NCBI GenBank assembly: GCA_947489825.1
Contig: CANLFL010000023.1
Span: 1-9,114 of the forward strand
Length of the DNA: 9,114 bases
Direction: 5' to 3'
From: Candidatus Nanopelagicaceae bacterium
GTDB lineage: Bacteria; Actinomycetota; Actinomycetes; Nanopelagicales; Nanopelagicaceae
In this document: positions 1 to 6,533 of the stretch, one piece after another
Layout: each line of letters opens with the position of its first letter
Numbering within the stretch: the stretch's first letter is position 1
Program-made: the position numbers and the translations under genes
Notes under the pieces: generated by a model
Told to the model about the DNA's origin: nothing
Seen by the model: the letters and a program-made list of their open reading frames with translations, nothing else
Databases searched by the model: none

Positions 1-849
1 AATCAATTGATGATGCGCATTCTCGTGCAGCCTGGTCAGGAAATTCTAGCTGAGACGAACTCACATGTGGTGCGTGCTGAACTTGGTGCTGCAGCAACAT
101 TCTCAGGAATCACTACGCGCACATGGCTGGCACCCTCAGGGTTATTGCACGCCTCTGATCCGCTGGCAATCGCCACACCAAACGCTGGTCCATACTTAGT
201 CTCCACTGCAGCTATTGCAATTGAAAATTCTCATAACTTTGGTGGCGGCACAGTTCAGCCGCTTGATCAGATGAAATCACTCTACGAGCAGGCACATGCA
301 ATGGGAATTGCTATCCACCTTGATGGAGCGCGCATCTGGAATGCTCACGTAGCAAGCGGAGTATCTCTTTCTGAATACGGCAAAGTTGCAGACACAATTA
401 GCGTCTGTTTTTCTAAAGGTTTAGGTGCACCGATTGGTTCGATGGCGCTCTCAACGAGTGAACGCATCGCCTCTGCTCGTGTGTGGCGCAAGAGATACGG
501 TGGCGGAATGCGCCAAGTCGGAATCTTGGCAGCAGCAGCCGACTACGCAATCACACATCACATGAGCGATCTCAGCCACGATCATCGCCGCTCAAAGGCA
601 CTTGCATCAGCCATATCTCAGGTGAATTCTTCACTGATTGATCCATCCTCGGTTGCGACAAATATTGTCGGACTTGATCTCAAAGCTCTGGGAATTACTG
701 CCGCAGAGCTTGCAACACGCACTCAAGCAAGTGGATTACTTATCGGAGCTCTCGGCCCACACTTTGCACGCCTTGTGACACATCGCGACTTTGATGATGT
801 GCAATGTGATCAAGCGATAGAAATTTTACGCAAGGCCCTCGTGGCGTAA
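1..849 (+). CDS. ltaE: Low-specificity L-threonine aldolase, C-terminal part (5' end outside window)
   Basis: PLP-dependent fold-type I enzyme cleaving L-threonine or allo-threonine to glycine and acetaldehyde, cytoplasmic. The frame is open from base 1. The first residue aligns with the Asn of the family's GT-x-AN motif, so about 61 N-terminal residues are missing compared with E. coli LtaE (333 aa); TTG/ATG codons at 7-15 are internal. Numbering the visible residues from 1: the His stacking on PLP is His22 (NSHVVR), the cofactor-binding Asp and Arg are Asp108 and Arg111 (HLDGARIW), and the PLP-lysine is Lys139 (SKGLGAPIGS, codon 415-417). GGGMRQ-GILAAA and the C-terminal RLVTH motif are also present. 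The visible 282 residues match the expected length, with no frameshift. The last 24 bases overlap the convergent ogt gene. The family assignment is firm; exact substrate preference (threonine, allo-threonine, phenylserine) is not readable. Confidence 0.94.
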   Translation, partial: NQLMMRILVQPGQEILAETNSHVVRAELGAAATFSGITTRTWLAPSGLLHASDPLAIATPNAGPYLVSTAAIAIENSHNFGGGTVQPLDQMKSLYEQAHAMGIAIHLDGARIWNAHVASGVSLSEYGKVADTISVCFSKGLGAPIGSMALSTSERIASARVWRKRYGGGMRQVGILAAAADYAITHHMSDLSHDHRRSKALASAISQVNSSLIDPSSVATNIVGLDLKALGITAAELATRTQASGLLIGALGPHFARLVTHRDFDDVQCDQAIEILRKALVA

Positions 850-1320
850 GAGCCACTCTTTCTTATTCACACCGTAGGCATAATTTCCAAGCGCTCCCCC
901 GGTTTTTACAATCCGATGGCATGGAACAACGAGCATGATCGCGTTCTTGGCGCACGCGCTACCAGCAGCTCGTACCGCCTTTGGGCTTCCTGAATTTTTG
1001 GCAAGTTCTGCATAGGAAAGCACTCTCCCTGCGCGAATATGTCTCATAGCTTTCCATGCCGCTTGTGAAAATGAACCACCAGGCTGACTGACTTTGATTG
1101 CATTGATTGCCGAAAGATCTCCGTCAAAATAGTCATCGATGAGATCTGAGATCACTGGAATCTTATTGACTTCTTTGAAATCAGAAGCGTGATAAATCGA
1201 GTCGAGTCCCTCTTTGAGTGCTCTTATCGAACTTAAATTGGCGCCAAGTAAAAGTTCGCCATCTGCAATCAGATTAAGCGTTCCTACAGGAGTTGGTGTC
1301 GAAGCAATCAGTAGGACCAT
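826..1320 (-). CDS. ogt: Methylated-DNA--[protein]-cysteine S-methyltransferase (O6-alkylguanine-DNA alkyltransferase)
   Basis: Suicide DNA-repair protein that moves the alkyl group from O6-alkylguanine (or O4-alkylthymine) to its own cysteine. It has 164 residues, close to E. coli Ogt (171). The N-terminal ribonuclease-like domain covers about residues 1-78 and the C-terminal DNA-binding/catalytic domain about 83-164. The active-site motif is VPCHRIV with nucleophile Cys134. The helix-turn-helix region includes SPKAVRAAGSA, whose Arg117 matches the arginine finger. The C-terminal KEWLLRHEG resembles Ogt more than Ada. The ATG at 1318-1320 lies 12 bases after the aroG stop and has no visible Shine-Dalgarno sequence, so translation is probably coupled to aroG as the last gene of pfp-aroG-ogt. 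Its 3' end overlaps the convergent aldolase gene by 24 bases. No AraC-like Ada domain is fused, so alkylation-inducible self-regulation is not expected. Confidence 0.95.
   Translation of the reverse strand: MVLLIASTPTPVGTLNLIADGELLLGANLSSIRALKEGLDSIYHASDFKEVNKIPVISDLIDDYFDGDLSAINAIKVSQPGGSFSQAAWKAMRHIRAGRVLSYAELAKNSGSPKAVRAAGSACAKNAIMLVVPCHRIVKTGGALGNYAYGVNKKEWLLRHEGLA
841..870 (+). terminator. Weak candidate intrinsic terminator after the threonine aldolase gene
   Basis: GTGGC (841-845) and GCCAC (852-856) form a perfect 5-bp stem with a 6-base loop, followed by a pyrimidine/T-rich run (TCTTTCTTATT, 858-868). The stem starts inside the aldolase stop region and lies within the convergent ogt coding sequence. 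The stem is short and the T tract interrupted, so it is only suggestive. Confidence 0.25.
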
Positions 1321-1332
1321 GAGTACTGCGCT

Positions 1333-2679
1333 TTAGCGATCGCGCAACATCTCGGCGACAAGAAAAGCTAGCTCGAGTGATTGCGAGTGATTAAGACGTG
1401 GATCGCAGGCTGTTTCATAGCGTGATGCTAGATCTGTCTCTGAAATCTTTTCGCCACCACCAAGGCACTCAGTAACTTCATCGCCGGTGAGCTCAATATG
1501 TATTCCACCAGGGTGAGTTCCAAGGGCCTTATGTACTTCGAAAAATCCCTTGACTTCATCCATCACATCATCAAATTGACGGGTTTTATATCCGGTAGCT
1601 GTTTCGAAGGTGTTTCCGTGCATAGGATCACAGACCCACAAGATCTGAGCACCTGACTTTGTTACGCCATCGACAAGAGCAGGAAGTGCTTCGCGAATTT
1701 TGCCAGCGCCCATACGTGTAATAAATGTAAGCCGACCTGGTTCGCGATTAGGGTCTAAACGATCGATCAAACGAAGCGCATCATCAACGGTAGATTTTGG
1801 TCCAAGTTTGACGCCGATTGGATTGCGAATCTTGGAAGCAAAATCAATATGTGCGCCATCTAGCTGACGAGTACGCTCTCCGATCCATACGAAATGCGCT
1901 GAGACATCGTAAGGATCACCTGTGCGAGAATCGATGCGGGTAAGTGACTTCTCATATTCAAGAATCAGCGCTTCATGGCTGGAATAGAAATCTACGCTCT
2001 TAAATGATTGAGGATCAACGCCTGCTGATTTCATAAAACTTAGAGCACGATCAATTTCTTTCGCCATCTCTTCATAGCGAACTCCAACGCTTGAATCGCG
2101 GATAAAACCCTTGTTCCATTCGTGGACACGACGAATATCTGCAAAACCACCTTGAGTAAATGCGCGAACTAGATTCAGGGTTGCAGCAGATGTGTTGTAG
2201 ACATCAACTAGGCGCTGAGGGTTTGGAGTGCGAGCATCTAAAGTAAATTCAAGATCATTAACCGCATCGCCTCTGTAGGCAGGAAGTGTGACATCGCCAC
2301 GAGTCTCTAAATCATTGGAACGTGGCTTTGCAAACTGCCCAGCCATGCGACCGACCTTTACGACCGGAAGGCTTGAGTAGTACTGCAGCACTGCTGCCAT
2401 CTGCAGAATCGTCTTAATGCGATTGCGGATTGAATCAGCTGTTGCAGCCACAAAAGTCTCGGCGCAATCTCCGCCTTGAAGCCAGAATGCATTGCCTGCT
2501 GCAGCTTGTGCAATCTTTGCTTTGAGATCATCGCACTCTCCAGCAAATACCAGAGGTGGCAACGTTTTCAAACGTGTGACTGCGGCCTTAATGGGCTCTC
2601 CATCTTTTCCGCCGGGCCACTGTGGTTGCTGAGCAGCCACAAGGCTTTCGTCGAAGAGTGAGTCAAGTGAAGTCATCAT
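1333..2679 (-). CDS. aroG: Class II (plant/actinobacterial-type) 3-deoxy-D-arabino-heptulosonate 7-phosphate synthase
   Basis: First enzyme of the shikimate pathway: condenses PEP and erythrose 4-phosphate to DAHP in the cytoplasm. The 448-residue protein carries the class II signatures LQGGDCAETF, GQFAKPRS, SAHFVWIGERTR, KLGPKST, DPMHGNT, HPGGIHIELTGD and ETACDPRLN. Metal ligands are Cys72, His354, Glu396 and Asp426, each exactly 15 less than M. tuberculosis AroG (Cys87, His369, Glu411, Asp441), so the core has no net length change between them. The N-terminus is shorter by about 15 residues. An in-frame stop (which is also the pfp stop, 2722-2724) and the absence of any ATG, GTG or TTG between it and 2679 rule out an upstream start. 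Two ATGs are adjacent (2677-2679, 2674-2676); AGGA at 2682-2685 spaces better (5 bases) for the second. The gene lies 42 bases after pfp. Feedback inhibition is usual in this class, but effector specificity cannot be read here. Confidence 0.97.
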   Translation of the reverse strand: MMTSLDSLFDESLVAAQQPQWPGGKDGEPIKAAVTRLKTLPPLVFAGECDDLKAKIAQAAAGNAFWLQGGDCAETFVAATADSIRNRIKTILQMAAVLQYYSSLPVVKVGRMAGQFAKPRSNDLETRGDVTLPAYRGDAVNDLEFTLDARTPNPQRLVDVYNTSAATLNLVRAFTQGGFADIRRVHEWNKGFIRDSSVGVRYEEMAKEIDRALSFMKSAGVDPQSFKSVDFYSSHEALILEYEKSLTRIDSRTGDPYDVSAHFVWIGERTRQLDGAHIDFASKIRNPIGVKLGPKSTVDDALRLIDRLDPNREPGRLTFITRMGAGKIREALPALVDGVTKSGAQILWVCDPMHGNTFETATGYKTRQFDDVMDEVKGFFEVHKALGTHPGGIHIELTGDEVTECLGGGEKISETDLASRYETACDPRLNHSQSLELAFLVAEMLRDR

Positions 2680-2681
2680 GG

Positions 2682-2685
2682 TCCT
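2682..2685 (-). promoter_or_regulatory. Ribosome binding site of aroG
   Basis: AGGA on the minus strand lies 2 bases before the first ATG (2677-2679) and 5 before the second (2674-2676). The second ATG is therefore the more plausible initiator, which would remove one Met from the 448-residue protein. Confidence 0.5.
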
Positions 2686-2721
2686 AAGGATAGAAGGTGT
2701 GAGCGAGTTCTCGTAGCGGGA

Positions 2722-3747
2722 TTATCCGAAGAAAATTTCAGACTCTTTGTAGCGCTCGATAGGGACGGTCTTGAGCTTTTCAGTTGCTGTTGCCAAAGGA
2801 ACTCGAACGATATCTGTGCCGTGGAGTGCAACCATCTTGCCCCAGTCGCCCTCGGACGCTGCAGTGATCGCGTGGAGACCAAAGCGAGTAGCAAGAACGC
2901 GGTCAAATGCGGATGGTGTGCCACCGCGCTGAATATGGCCGAGAACAGAGGTACGCGCTTCCTTACCGGTCTTTCTTTCAATCTCTTTAGCTAACCATTC
3001 GCCAATTCCTGAAAGCTTCACGTGACCGAATGCATCAAGCTCTGAATCTTTTGTAATCATGTCGCCATCTTGTGGGATAGCTCCTTCTGCGATCACGATG
3101 ATCGGTGCGTATGAAGATTTGAAGCGAGATTCAACCCACTCGCAGACCTTATCAACCGAGAATTTAACTTCAGGAATCAAGATGCAGGCAGCTCCGCCGG
3201 CGATACCTGAGTGGAGTGCAATCCAACCTGCATGGCGACCCATGACTTCAACGATTAGTGCGCGATGGTGTGACTCTGCAGTTGTGTGAAGGCGATCGAT
3301 AGCTTCGACTGCGATATTTACAGATGTATCAAATCCAAATGTGTAATCGGTATTGTTGAGATCGTTATCAATTGTCTTTGGAACTCCGATGACCTTAACT
3401 CCGAGTGCATCAAGCTTTGTTGCAACTCCAAGAGTATCTTCGCCACCGATTGCGATGAGAGCATCGATTCCCTGATCTGCAAGGTTCTGTTTGATGCGCT
3501 CTACGCCATTTTCAATTTTAAATGGGTTGGTACGAGAAGAACCAAGAATTGTTCCACCGCGAGGCAAGATGCCGCGAGTAGTCTCAAGGTTAAGCTCCAT
3601 TGTGTAGTTCTCTAGCGGGCCTTTCCAGCCATCGCGAAAACCAACAAACTCATGTCCGTACTCCTTGACGCCCTTACGGACTACAGCACGAATAACAGCA
3701 TTTAGTCCTGGGCAATCTCCGCCACCTGTAAGTACACCAATACGCAT
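2722..3747 (-). CDS. pfp: 6-phosphofructokinase, predicted pyrophosphate-dependent (PPi-PFK)
   Basis: Phosphorylates fructose 6-phosphate to fructose 1,6-bisphosphate; cytoplasmic PfkA superfamily. The 341 residues align with E. coli PfkA without offset through the catalytic region: nucleotide/PPi loop GGGDCPG (8-14), GGED (101-104), PKTIDND (123-129) with catalytic Asp127, Arg162, MGR (169-171) and a C-terminal GHIQRGG (270-276). In this family residue 104 separates donors: Gly for ATP, Asp for PPi; Lys124 accompanies PPi use but also occurs in some actinobacterial ATP enzymes. This protein has Asp104 (codon 3436-3438) and Lys124 (3376-3378), so PPi dependence and reversibility are predicted, as in the Amycolatopsis methanolica enzyme. 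The ATG at 3745-3747 is supported by GGAG at 3757-3760. It heads a probable operon with aroG and ogt and diverges from the xylulokinase gene. PFK identity is near certain; donor specificity is inferred from residues. Confidence 0.93.
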   Translation of the reverse strand: MRIGVLTGGGDCPGLNAVIRAVVRKGVKEYGHEFVGFRDGWKGPLENYTMELNLETTRGILPRGGTILGSSRTNPFKIENGVERIKQNLADQGIDALIAIGGEDTLGVATKLDALGVKVIGVPKTIDNDLNNTDYTFGFDTSVNIAVEAIDRLHTTAESHHRALIVEVMGRHAGWIALHSGIAGGAACILIPEVKFSVDKVCEWVESRFKSSYAPIIVIAEGAIPQDGDMITKDSELDAFGHVKLSGIGEWLAKEIERKTGKEARTSVLGHIQRGGTPSAFDRVLATRFGLHAITAASEGDWGKMVALHGTDIVRVPLATATEKLKTVPIERYKESEIFFG

Positions 3748-3756
3748 TTGTCTTTA

Positions 3757-3760
3757 CTCC
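3757..3760 (-). promoter_or_regulatory. Ribosome binding site of pfp
   Basis: GGAG on the minus strand lies 9 bases before the ATG at 3745-3747. It confirms the start and shows that the pfp message has a 5' leader, unlike the divergent xylB. Confidence 0.65.
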
Positions 3761-3774
3761 AAAAGTAGAAAGTG

Positions 3775-3791
3775 GGCTTATTTGATAAGCC
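3775..3791. repeat. Perfect 7-bp inverted repeat (hairpin or operator) in the pfp/xylB intergenic region
   Basis: GGCTTAT (3775-3781) and ATAAGCC (3785-3791) are exact reverse complements separated by TTG. The dyad lies 27 bases upstream of the pfp start codon and 42 bases upstream of xylB. It could be a regulator-binding site, or a small hairpin in the pfp leader RNA if transcription begins upstream of it. No T tract follows on either strand, so it is not a terminator. Confidence 0.5.
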
Positions 3792-3799
3792 AAAGAGTG

Positions 3800-3811
3800 G
3801 TCAACGTTGAC
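3800..3811. promoter_or_regulatory. Perfect 12-bp palindrome, candidate LacI-family-type operator
   Basis: GTCAACGTTGAC is a perfect palindrome with a central CG, the layout typical of LacI-family operators. It ends 22 bases before the xylB ATG. If xylB is leaderless, it covers about -34 to -23, where a bound repressor would block RNA polymerase. It also lies upstream of pfp, so it could serve both divergent genes. No regulator gene is present in the window, so assignment to a family rests on symmetry alone. Confidence 0.42.
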
Positions 3812-3821
3812 GGGGACAGTC

Positions 3822-3827
3822 TAGCCT
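3822..3827 (+). promoter_or_regulatory. Candidate -10 element of a leaderless xylB transcript
   Basis: TAGCCT fits the actinobacterial -10 pattern TANNNT and is followed by six bases and then the ATG at 3834. There is no Shine-Dalgarno sequence before the ATG. This spacing would place the transcription start at or very near the A of the ATG. The -35 region 17 bases upstream is not consensus and overlaps the palindrome at 3800-3811. Confidence 0.45.
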
Positions 3828-3833
3828 TGCCCC

Positions 3834-5240
3834 ATGGCTAATCAACTCATCGCAGGCGTAGATTCCTCGACTCAGTCGGTGAAAATTGTGATTCGTGCAG
3901 CAGATACTGGCAAGTTAGTACGTGAGGGACGTGCACCTCATCCTGATGGAACTGAAGTTGATCCCATCCATTGGAAAAACGCTCTCGATAGTGCAATTGC
4001 GCAAGCAGGTGGCCTTGATGATGTGGCTGCAATTTCAGTGGGCGGTCAGCAACATGGAATGGTTGCTTTGGATGAATCTGGTGAAGTAATTCGTCCCGCT
4101 CTTTTATGGAATGACACGCGCTCTGCTGCGCAAGCAGAATCTCTGAACTCTGAGATGGGCGGAAATCAGGCAATAGCAGATGCTGTTGGTTCTGTACTTG
4201 TCGCTTCTTTTACCGCTTCTAAGGTGCGATGGATGGCAGAGAACGAAAAGAAGAACGCGGATCGCGTGCACTCCATAGCTCTCCCCCATGATTGGCTCTC
4301 TTGGCAATTACAAGGAGGAAAGGATTTTTCAAAGCTCTTCACAGATAGAAGCGATGCTTCTGGAACTGGATACTTCGATCCAAAGAGTTCTACATATCGC
4401 AGAGATATCTTGGCTAAGGCCCTACTTTCTGATCGTGAAGTTTATCTTCCAACAATTATTGCTCCATCAACATTTGGTGGCACAACTTCTACTGGTATCC
4501 CAATCGCACCTGGTGCAGGAGACAATGCAGGTGCAGCACTCGGTGTGCAGGCCGAACCAGGTGATGTTGTCATCTCGCTCGGAACCAGTGGCACAGCATT
4601 TGCAGTGTCAATAACATCTACGCATGACTCAAGTGGTGCAGTTGCAGGTTTTGCCGATGCTTCAGGTCGCTTCTTGCCACTTGTCTGCACACTCAACGCT
4701 GCCCGCATCTTCGATGCTGCAACAACAATTCTTGGCAAGACGCATGATGAGGTTGGAGCCCTTGCGCTCTCTTCCGTTCCTGGTGCACATGGTTTAACAC
4801 TTCTCCCCTACTTTGAAGGAGAGCGCACACCGAATCGCCCCAGTGCTACCGGTGTTTTCTCTGGAATGAATATTGCTAACTCAAATCCTGCAGATATTGC
4901 TCGTGCAATGATCGAGGGAATGTTGTCCGGTTTAGCCGATGCGGTTGCCGCCCTTGAAGATCTCGGGGTCGATATTAAACGTGTACTTATCATTGGAGGA
5001 GCTGCAAAAAATCCTGCAGTCGGTCAGATTGCATCGGCACTCTTTGGACGCCCTGTGTTGATTCCTCCAGCTGGTGAGTACGTTGCAGACGGCGCAGCAA
5101 AGCAGGCGGCATGGGCACTTCTTGGTGGTGCGACACCACCTGTGTGGGATTTAGGAAAAGCGACTCATATTGAAGCTGCAGCAACTCCTGAAGTTCTAGA
5201 GAAGTACCGAACACTTCGTGACGCCACAATTAATTGGTAA
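3834..5240 (+). CDS. xylB: Xylulokinase-type FGGY carbohydrate kinase
   Basis: Phosphorylates D-xylulose with ATP to xylulose 5-phosphate, the entry of xylose into the pentose phosphate pathway; cytoplasmic. It has 468 residues, slightly shorter than E. coli XylB (484). N-terminal FGGY domain: phosphate loop GVDSSTQS (8-15, Asp10), sugar-binding GGQQHGM (70-76), LWNDTR (91-96) and DASGTGYFD (174-182). C-terminal domain: PGAGDNAG (226-233) with Asp230 as the predicted catalytic base, ISLGTSGT (247-254), and ATP-binding IIGGAAKNP (386-394). The QQHGM and SDASGT motifs favour xylulokinase over glycerol, gluconate or ribulose kinases, but the exact ketose is not proven. ATG 3834 begins the conserved N-terminus and lacks a ribosome-binding site. 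No xylose isomerase or transporter lies alongside. The gene diverges from pfp across 86 bases and its last 11 bases overlap the convergent glgC. Confidence 0.9.
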   Translation: MANQLIAGVDSSTQSVKIVIRAADTGKLVREGRAPHPDGTEVDPIHWKNALDSAIAQAGGLDDVAAISVGGQQHGMVALDESGEVIRPALLWNDTRSAAQAESLNSEMGGNQAIADAVGSVLVASFTASKVRWMAENEKKNADRVHSIALPHDWLSWQLQGGKDFSKLFTDRSDASGTGYFDPKSSTYRRDILAKALLSDREVYLPTIIAPSTFGGTTSTGIPIAPGAGDNAGAALGVQAEPGDVVISLGTSGTAFAVSITSTHDSSGAVAGFADASGRFLPLVCTLNAARIFDAATTILGKTHDEVGALALSSVPGAHGLTLLPYFEGERTPNRPSATGVFSGMNIANSNPADIARAMIEGMLSGLADAVAALEDLGVDIKRVLIIGGAAKNPAVGQIASALFGRPVLIPPAGEYVADGAAKQAAWALLGGATPPVWDLGKATHIEAAATPEVLEKYRTLRDATINW

Positions 5241-6453
5241 CGCGTACACCTTTACCAACAACAACAACGCCACCATCTGAAATCGTAAATCGAGCTCTAT
5301 CTCGTTCAAGATCCACACCAATTTGAGCACCTGGATCCACAACCACGCTCTTATCGAGAATTGCGTGACGGATAACAGCGCCAGCACCAATTTTCACGCC
5401 AGGCATAAGTACTGAACTATCAACAAATGCGCCTTTACCCACTTGTACATCGTAGGAAGTAACGGTGCGATTGACGTGGCCACCAGAGATGATTGTTCCA
5501 GCACCAACTATTGAGTCTTGAGCAATGCCTGATTCGCTAAATTTGGCAGGAGGTAGTGAAGGTGGATTTGTCAGAAGCGGCCACTCACGGTTGTAGAGAT
5601 TAAATATCGGATGGATTGAAACAAGGTCCATATGGGCGTCGTAATACGCGTCGATTGAACCTACATCGCGCCAGTAGCCACGATCACGATCGGTGGCACC
5701 AGGTACCTCATTATGGGCAAAATCGTAGACCTTAGCTTCACCATTTTTTGTGAGCATCGGAATAATGTTTCCACCTATATCGTGACGACTCTCTACATCT
5801 TCGGAATCCAAAATGAGAGCTTCTTCCATCACATCACGTTTAAAGATGTAGTTACCCATGGAAACCAGTGAAAGATCAGGGTGGCCCGGCATCGCAGGCG
5901 GATCAGATGGCTTCTCGTGGAATGCTTTTATAGTTACGCCATCGTCTGCTAGTTCGATTACTCCGAATTCGTGCGCTTCTGATCGAGGCATACGAATAGC
6001 TGCAACCGTGACACCTGCACCTGTACTTAAGTGGGCATCAAACATTTGGCTGGGATCCATGCGATACACGTGGTCTGCACCGAATACCAATACATGCCTT
6101 GGATTTTCATCCTGAATCAGATTGAAGTTCTGCAAGATGGCATCGGCTGAACCTGTATACCAACGTGGGCCAAGACGCTGTTGAGCAGGGACTGGAGTGA
6201 TGTAGTTATTCAATAGGGTCGACATGCGCCACGTAGTTGTGATGTGACGGTCGAGTGAGTGAGATTTGTACTGAGTGAGAACTGCGATTTTGCGCATCTC
6301 AGCGTTAACAAGATTGGAGAGTACAAAGTCAACTAAGCGGTAAGAACCACCGAATGGGACTGCAGGTTTTGCACGATCTGCTGTCAGAGGCATTAAACGC
6401 TTTCCTTCACCGCCTGCGAGGACGATTCCGAGTGGTGTTTCAAAGCGTGCCAT
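5230..6453 (-). CDS. glgC: Glucose-1-phosphate adenylyltransferase (ADP-glucose pyrophosphorylase)
   Basis: Makes ADP-glucose and pyrophosphate from glucose 1-phosphate and ATP, the committed step of glycogen synthesis. The 407 residues match actinobacterial GlgC (about 404-410). The N-terminal nucleotidyltransferase domain (about 1-280) has [13 protein letters not shown] (12-24), KPAVPFGG (29-36), the catalytic GADHVYRMD (125-133, Asp127), HEKP (179-182; Lys181 corresponds to the glucose-1-phosphate lysine, E. coli Lys195) and GYWRDVGS (259-266). The C-terminal left-handed beta-helix (about 305-407) shows hexapeptide repeats such as VGAGTI and IGAGAV. The enzyme is normally a tetramer under sugar-phosphate control, whose effectors cannot be read here. 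The start ATG at 6451-6453 begins a conserved N-terminus and has no good Shine-Dalgarno, but a -10-like TATCCT precedes it by six bases. It is divergent from glgA/glgM, the arrangement known in M. tuberculosis. Confidence 0.97.
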   Translation of the reverse strand: MARFETPLGIVLAGGEGKRLMPLTADRAKPAVPFGGSYRLVDFVLSNLVNAEMRKIAVLTQYKSHSLDRHITTTWRMSTLLNNYITPVPAQQRLGPRWYTGSADAILQNFNLIQDENPRHVLVFGADHVYRMDPSQMFDAHLSTGAGVTVAAIRMPRSEAHEFGVIELADDGVTIKAFHEKPSDPPAMPGHPDLSLVSMGNYIFKRDVMEEALILDSEDVESRHDIGGNIIPMLTKNGEAKVYDFAHNEVPGATDRDRGYWRDVGSIDAYYDAHMDLVSIHPIFNLYNREWPLLTNPPSLPPAKFSESGIAQDSIVGAGTIISGGHVNRTVTSYDVQVGKGAFVDSSVLMPGVKIGAGAVIRHAILDKSVVVDPGAQIGVDLERDRARFTISDGGVVVVGKGVRVTN

Positions 6454-6459
6454 GGGTTA

Positions 6460-6465
6460 AGGATA
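6460..6465 (-). promoter_or_regulatory. Candidate -10 element of a leaderless glgC transcript
   Basis: On the minus strand TATCCT (TANNNT pattern) is followed by TAACCC and then the ATG of glgC. The six-base gap is the same as in front of xylB, and no Shine-Dalgarno sits between. A matching -35 is not evident. Confidence 0.45.
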
Positions 6466-6522
6466 CCCTTAGCGCTAGCTTTAGCCTAGGCAAGTTTTTA
6501 TTGCACAGTAATCGCAAGAAGT

Positions 6523-6526
6523 GGAG
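6523..6526 (+). promoter_or_regulatory. Ribosome binding site that fixes the glgA/glgM start
   Basis: GGAG lies 7 bases before the ATG at 6534-6536. This selects that ATG over the earlier in-frame start at 6354, which would run 100 bases into glgC, and over the out-of-frame ATG at 6530. Confidence 0.7.
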
Positions 6527-6533
6527 TTTATGC

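Larger units (their letters stand above)
6454..6533. other. glgC/glgA divergent intergenic region with several short palindromes
   Basis: This 80-base spacer must hold both divergent promoters. It contains an inverted repeat TAAGG-ATAC-CCTTA (6458-6471) covering the glgC -10 candidate, the 8-bp palindrome TAGCGCTA (6470-6477) and the 8-bp palindrome GCCTAGGC (6484-6491). Each is short enough to occur by chance; clustered, they could be a regulator site. I could not assign a convincing promoter for the rightward gene. Confidence 0.3.

Noticed and set aside
2676..2981. 101-codon open frame on the minus strand within and just after pfp
   Set aside because: It lies in another frame of the firmly identified pfp gene, and its Arg/Ser/Leu-rich translation resembles no family I recognise.
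3059..3615. Two plus-strand open frames (76 and 109 codons) opposite pfp
   Set aside because: They are antisense to conserved PFK coding sequence and encode Cys/Ile/Ser-rich, non-family-like proteins; neither has a convincing ribosome-binding site.
3807..3812. TTGACG as a consensus -35 box for xylB
   Set aside because: Only 9 bases separate it from the TAGCCT -10 candidate, and a 17-base spacer would put the -10 on the start codon. It is better explained as half of the GTCAACGTTGAC palindrome.
4442..4738. 98-codon minus-strand open frame inside xylB
   Set aside because: Antisense frame of a conserved FGGY kinase region; its Ala/Pro/Val-rich composition follows from the complementary codons.
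5201..5217. Hairpin GAAGT-7-ACTTC near the xylB 3' end as a bidirectional terminator
   Set aside because: The stem is only 5 bp, lies inside coding sequence and has no T tract on either strand.
6354..6533. N-terminal extension of the glgM reading frame back to an earlier start codon at 6354
   Set aside because: It would overlap the divergent glgC gene by 100 bases and add 60 residues with no family similarity; the ATG at 6534 has GGAG at 7 bases and starts right before the conserved N-terminal motif.
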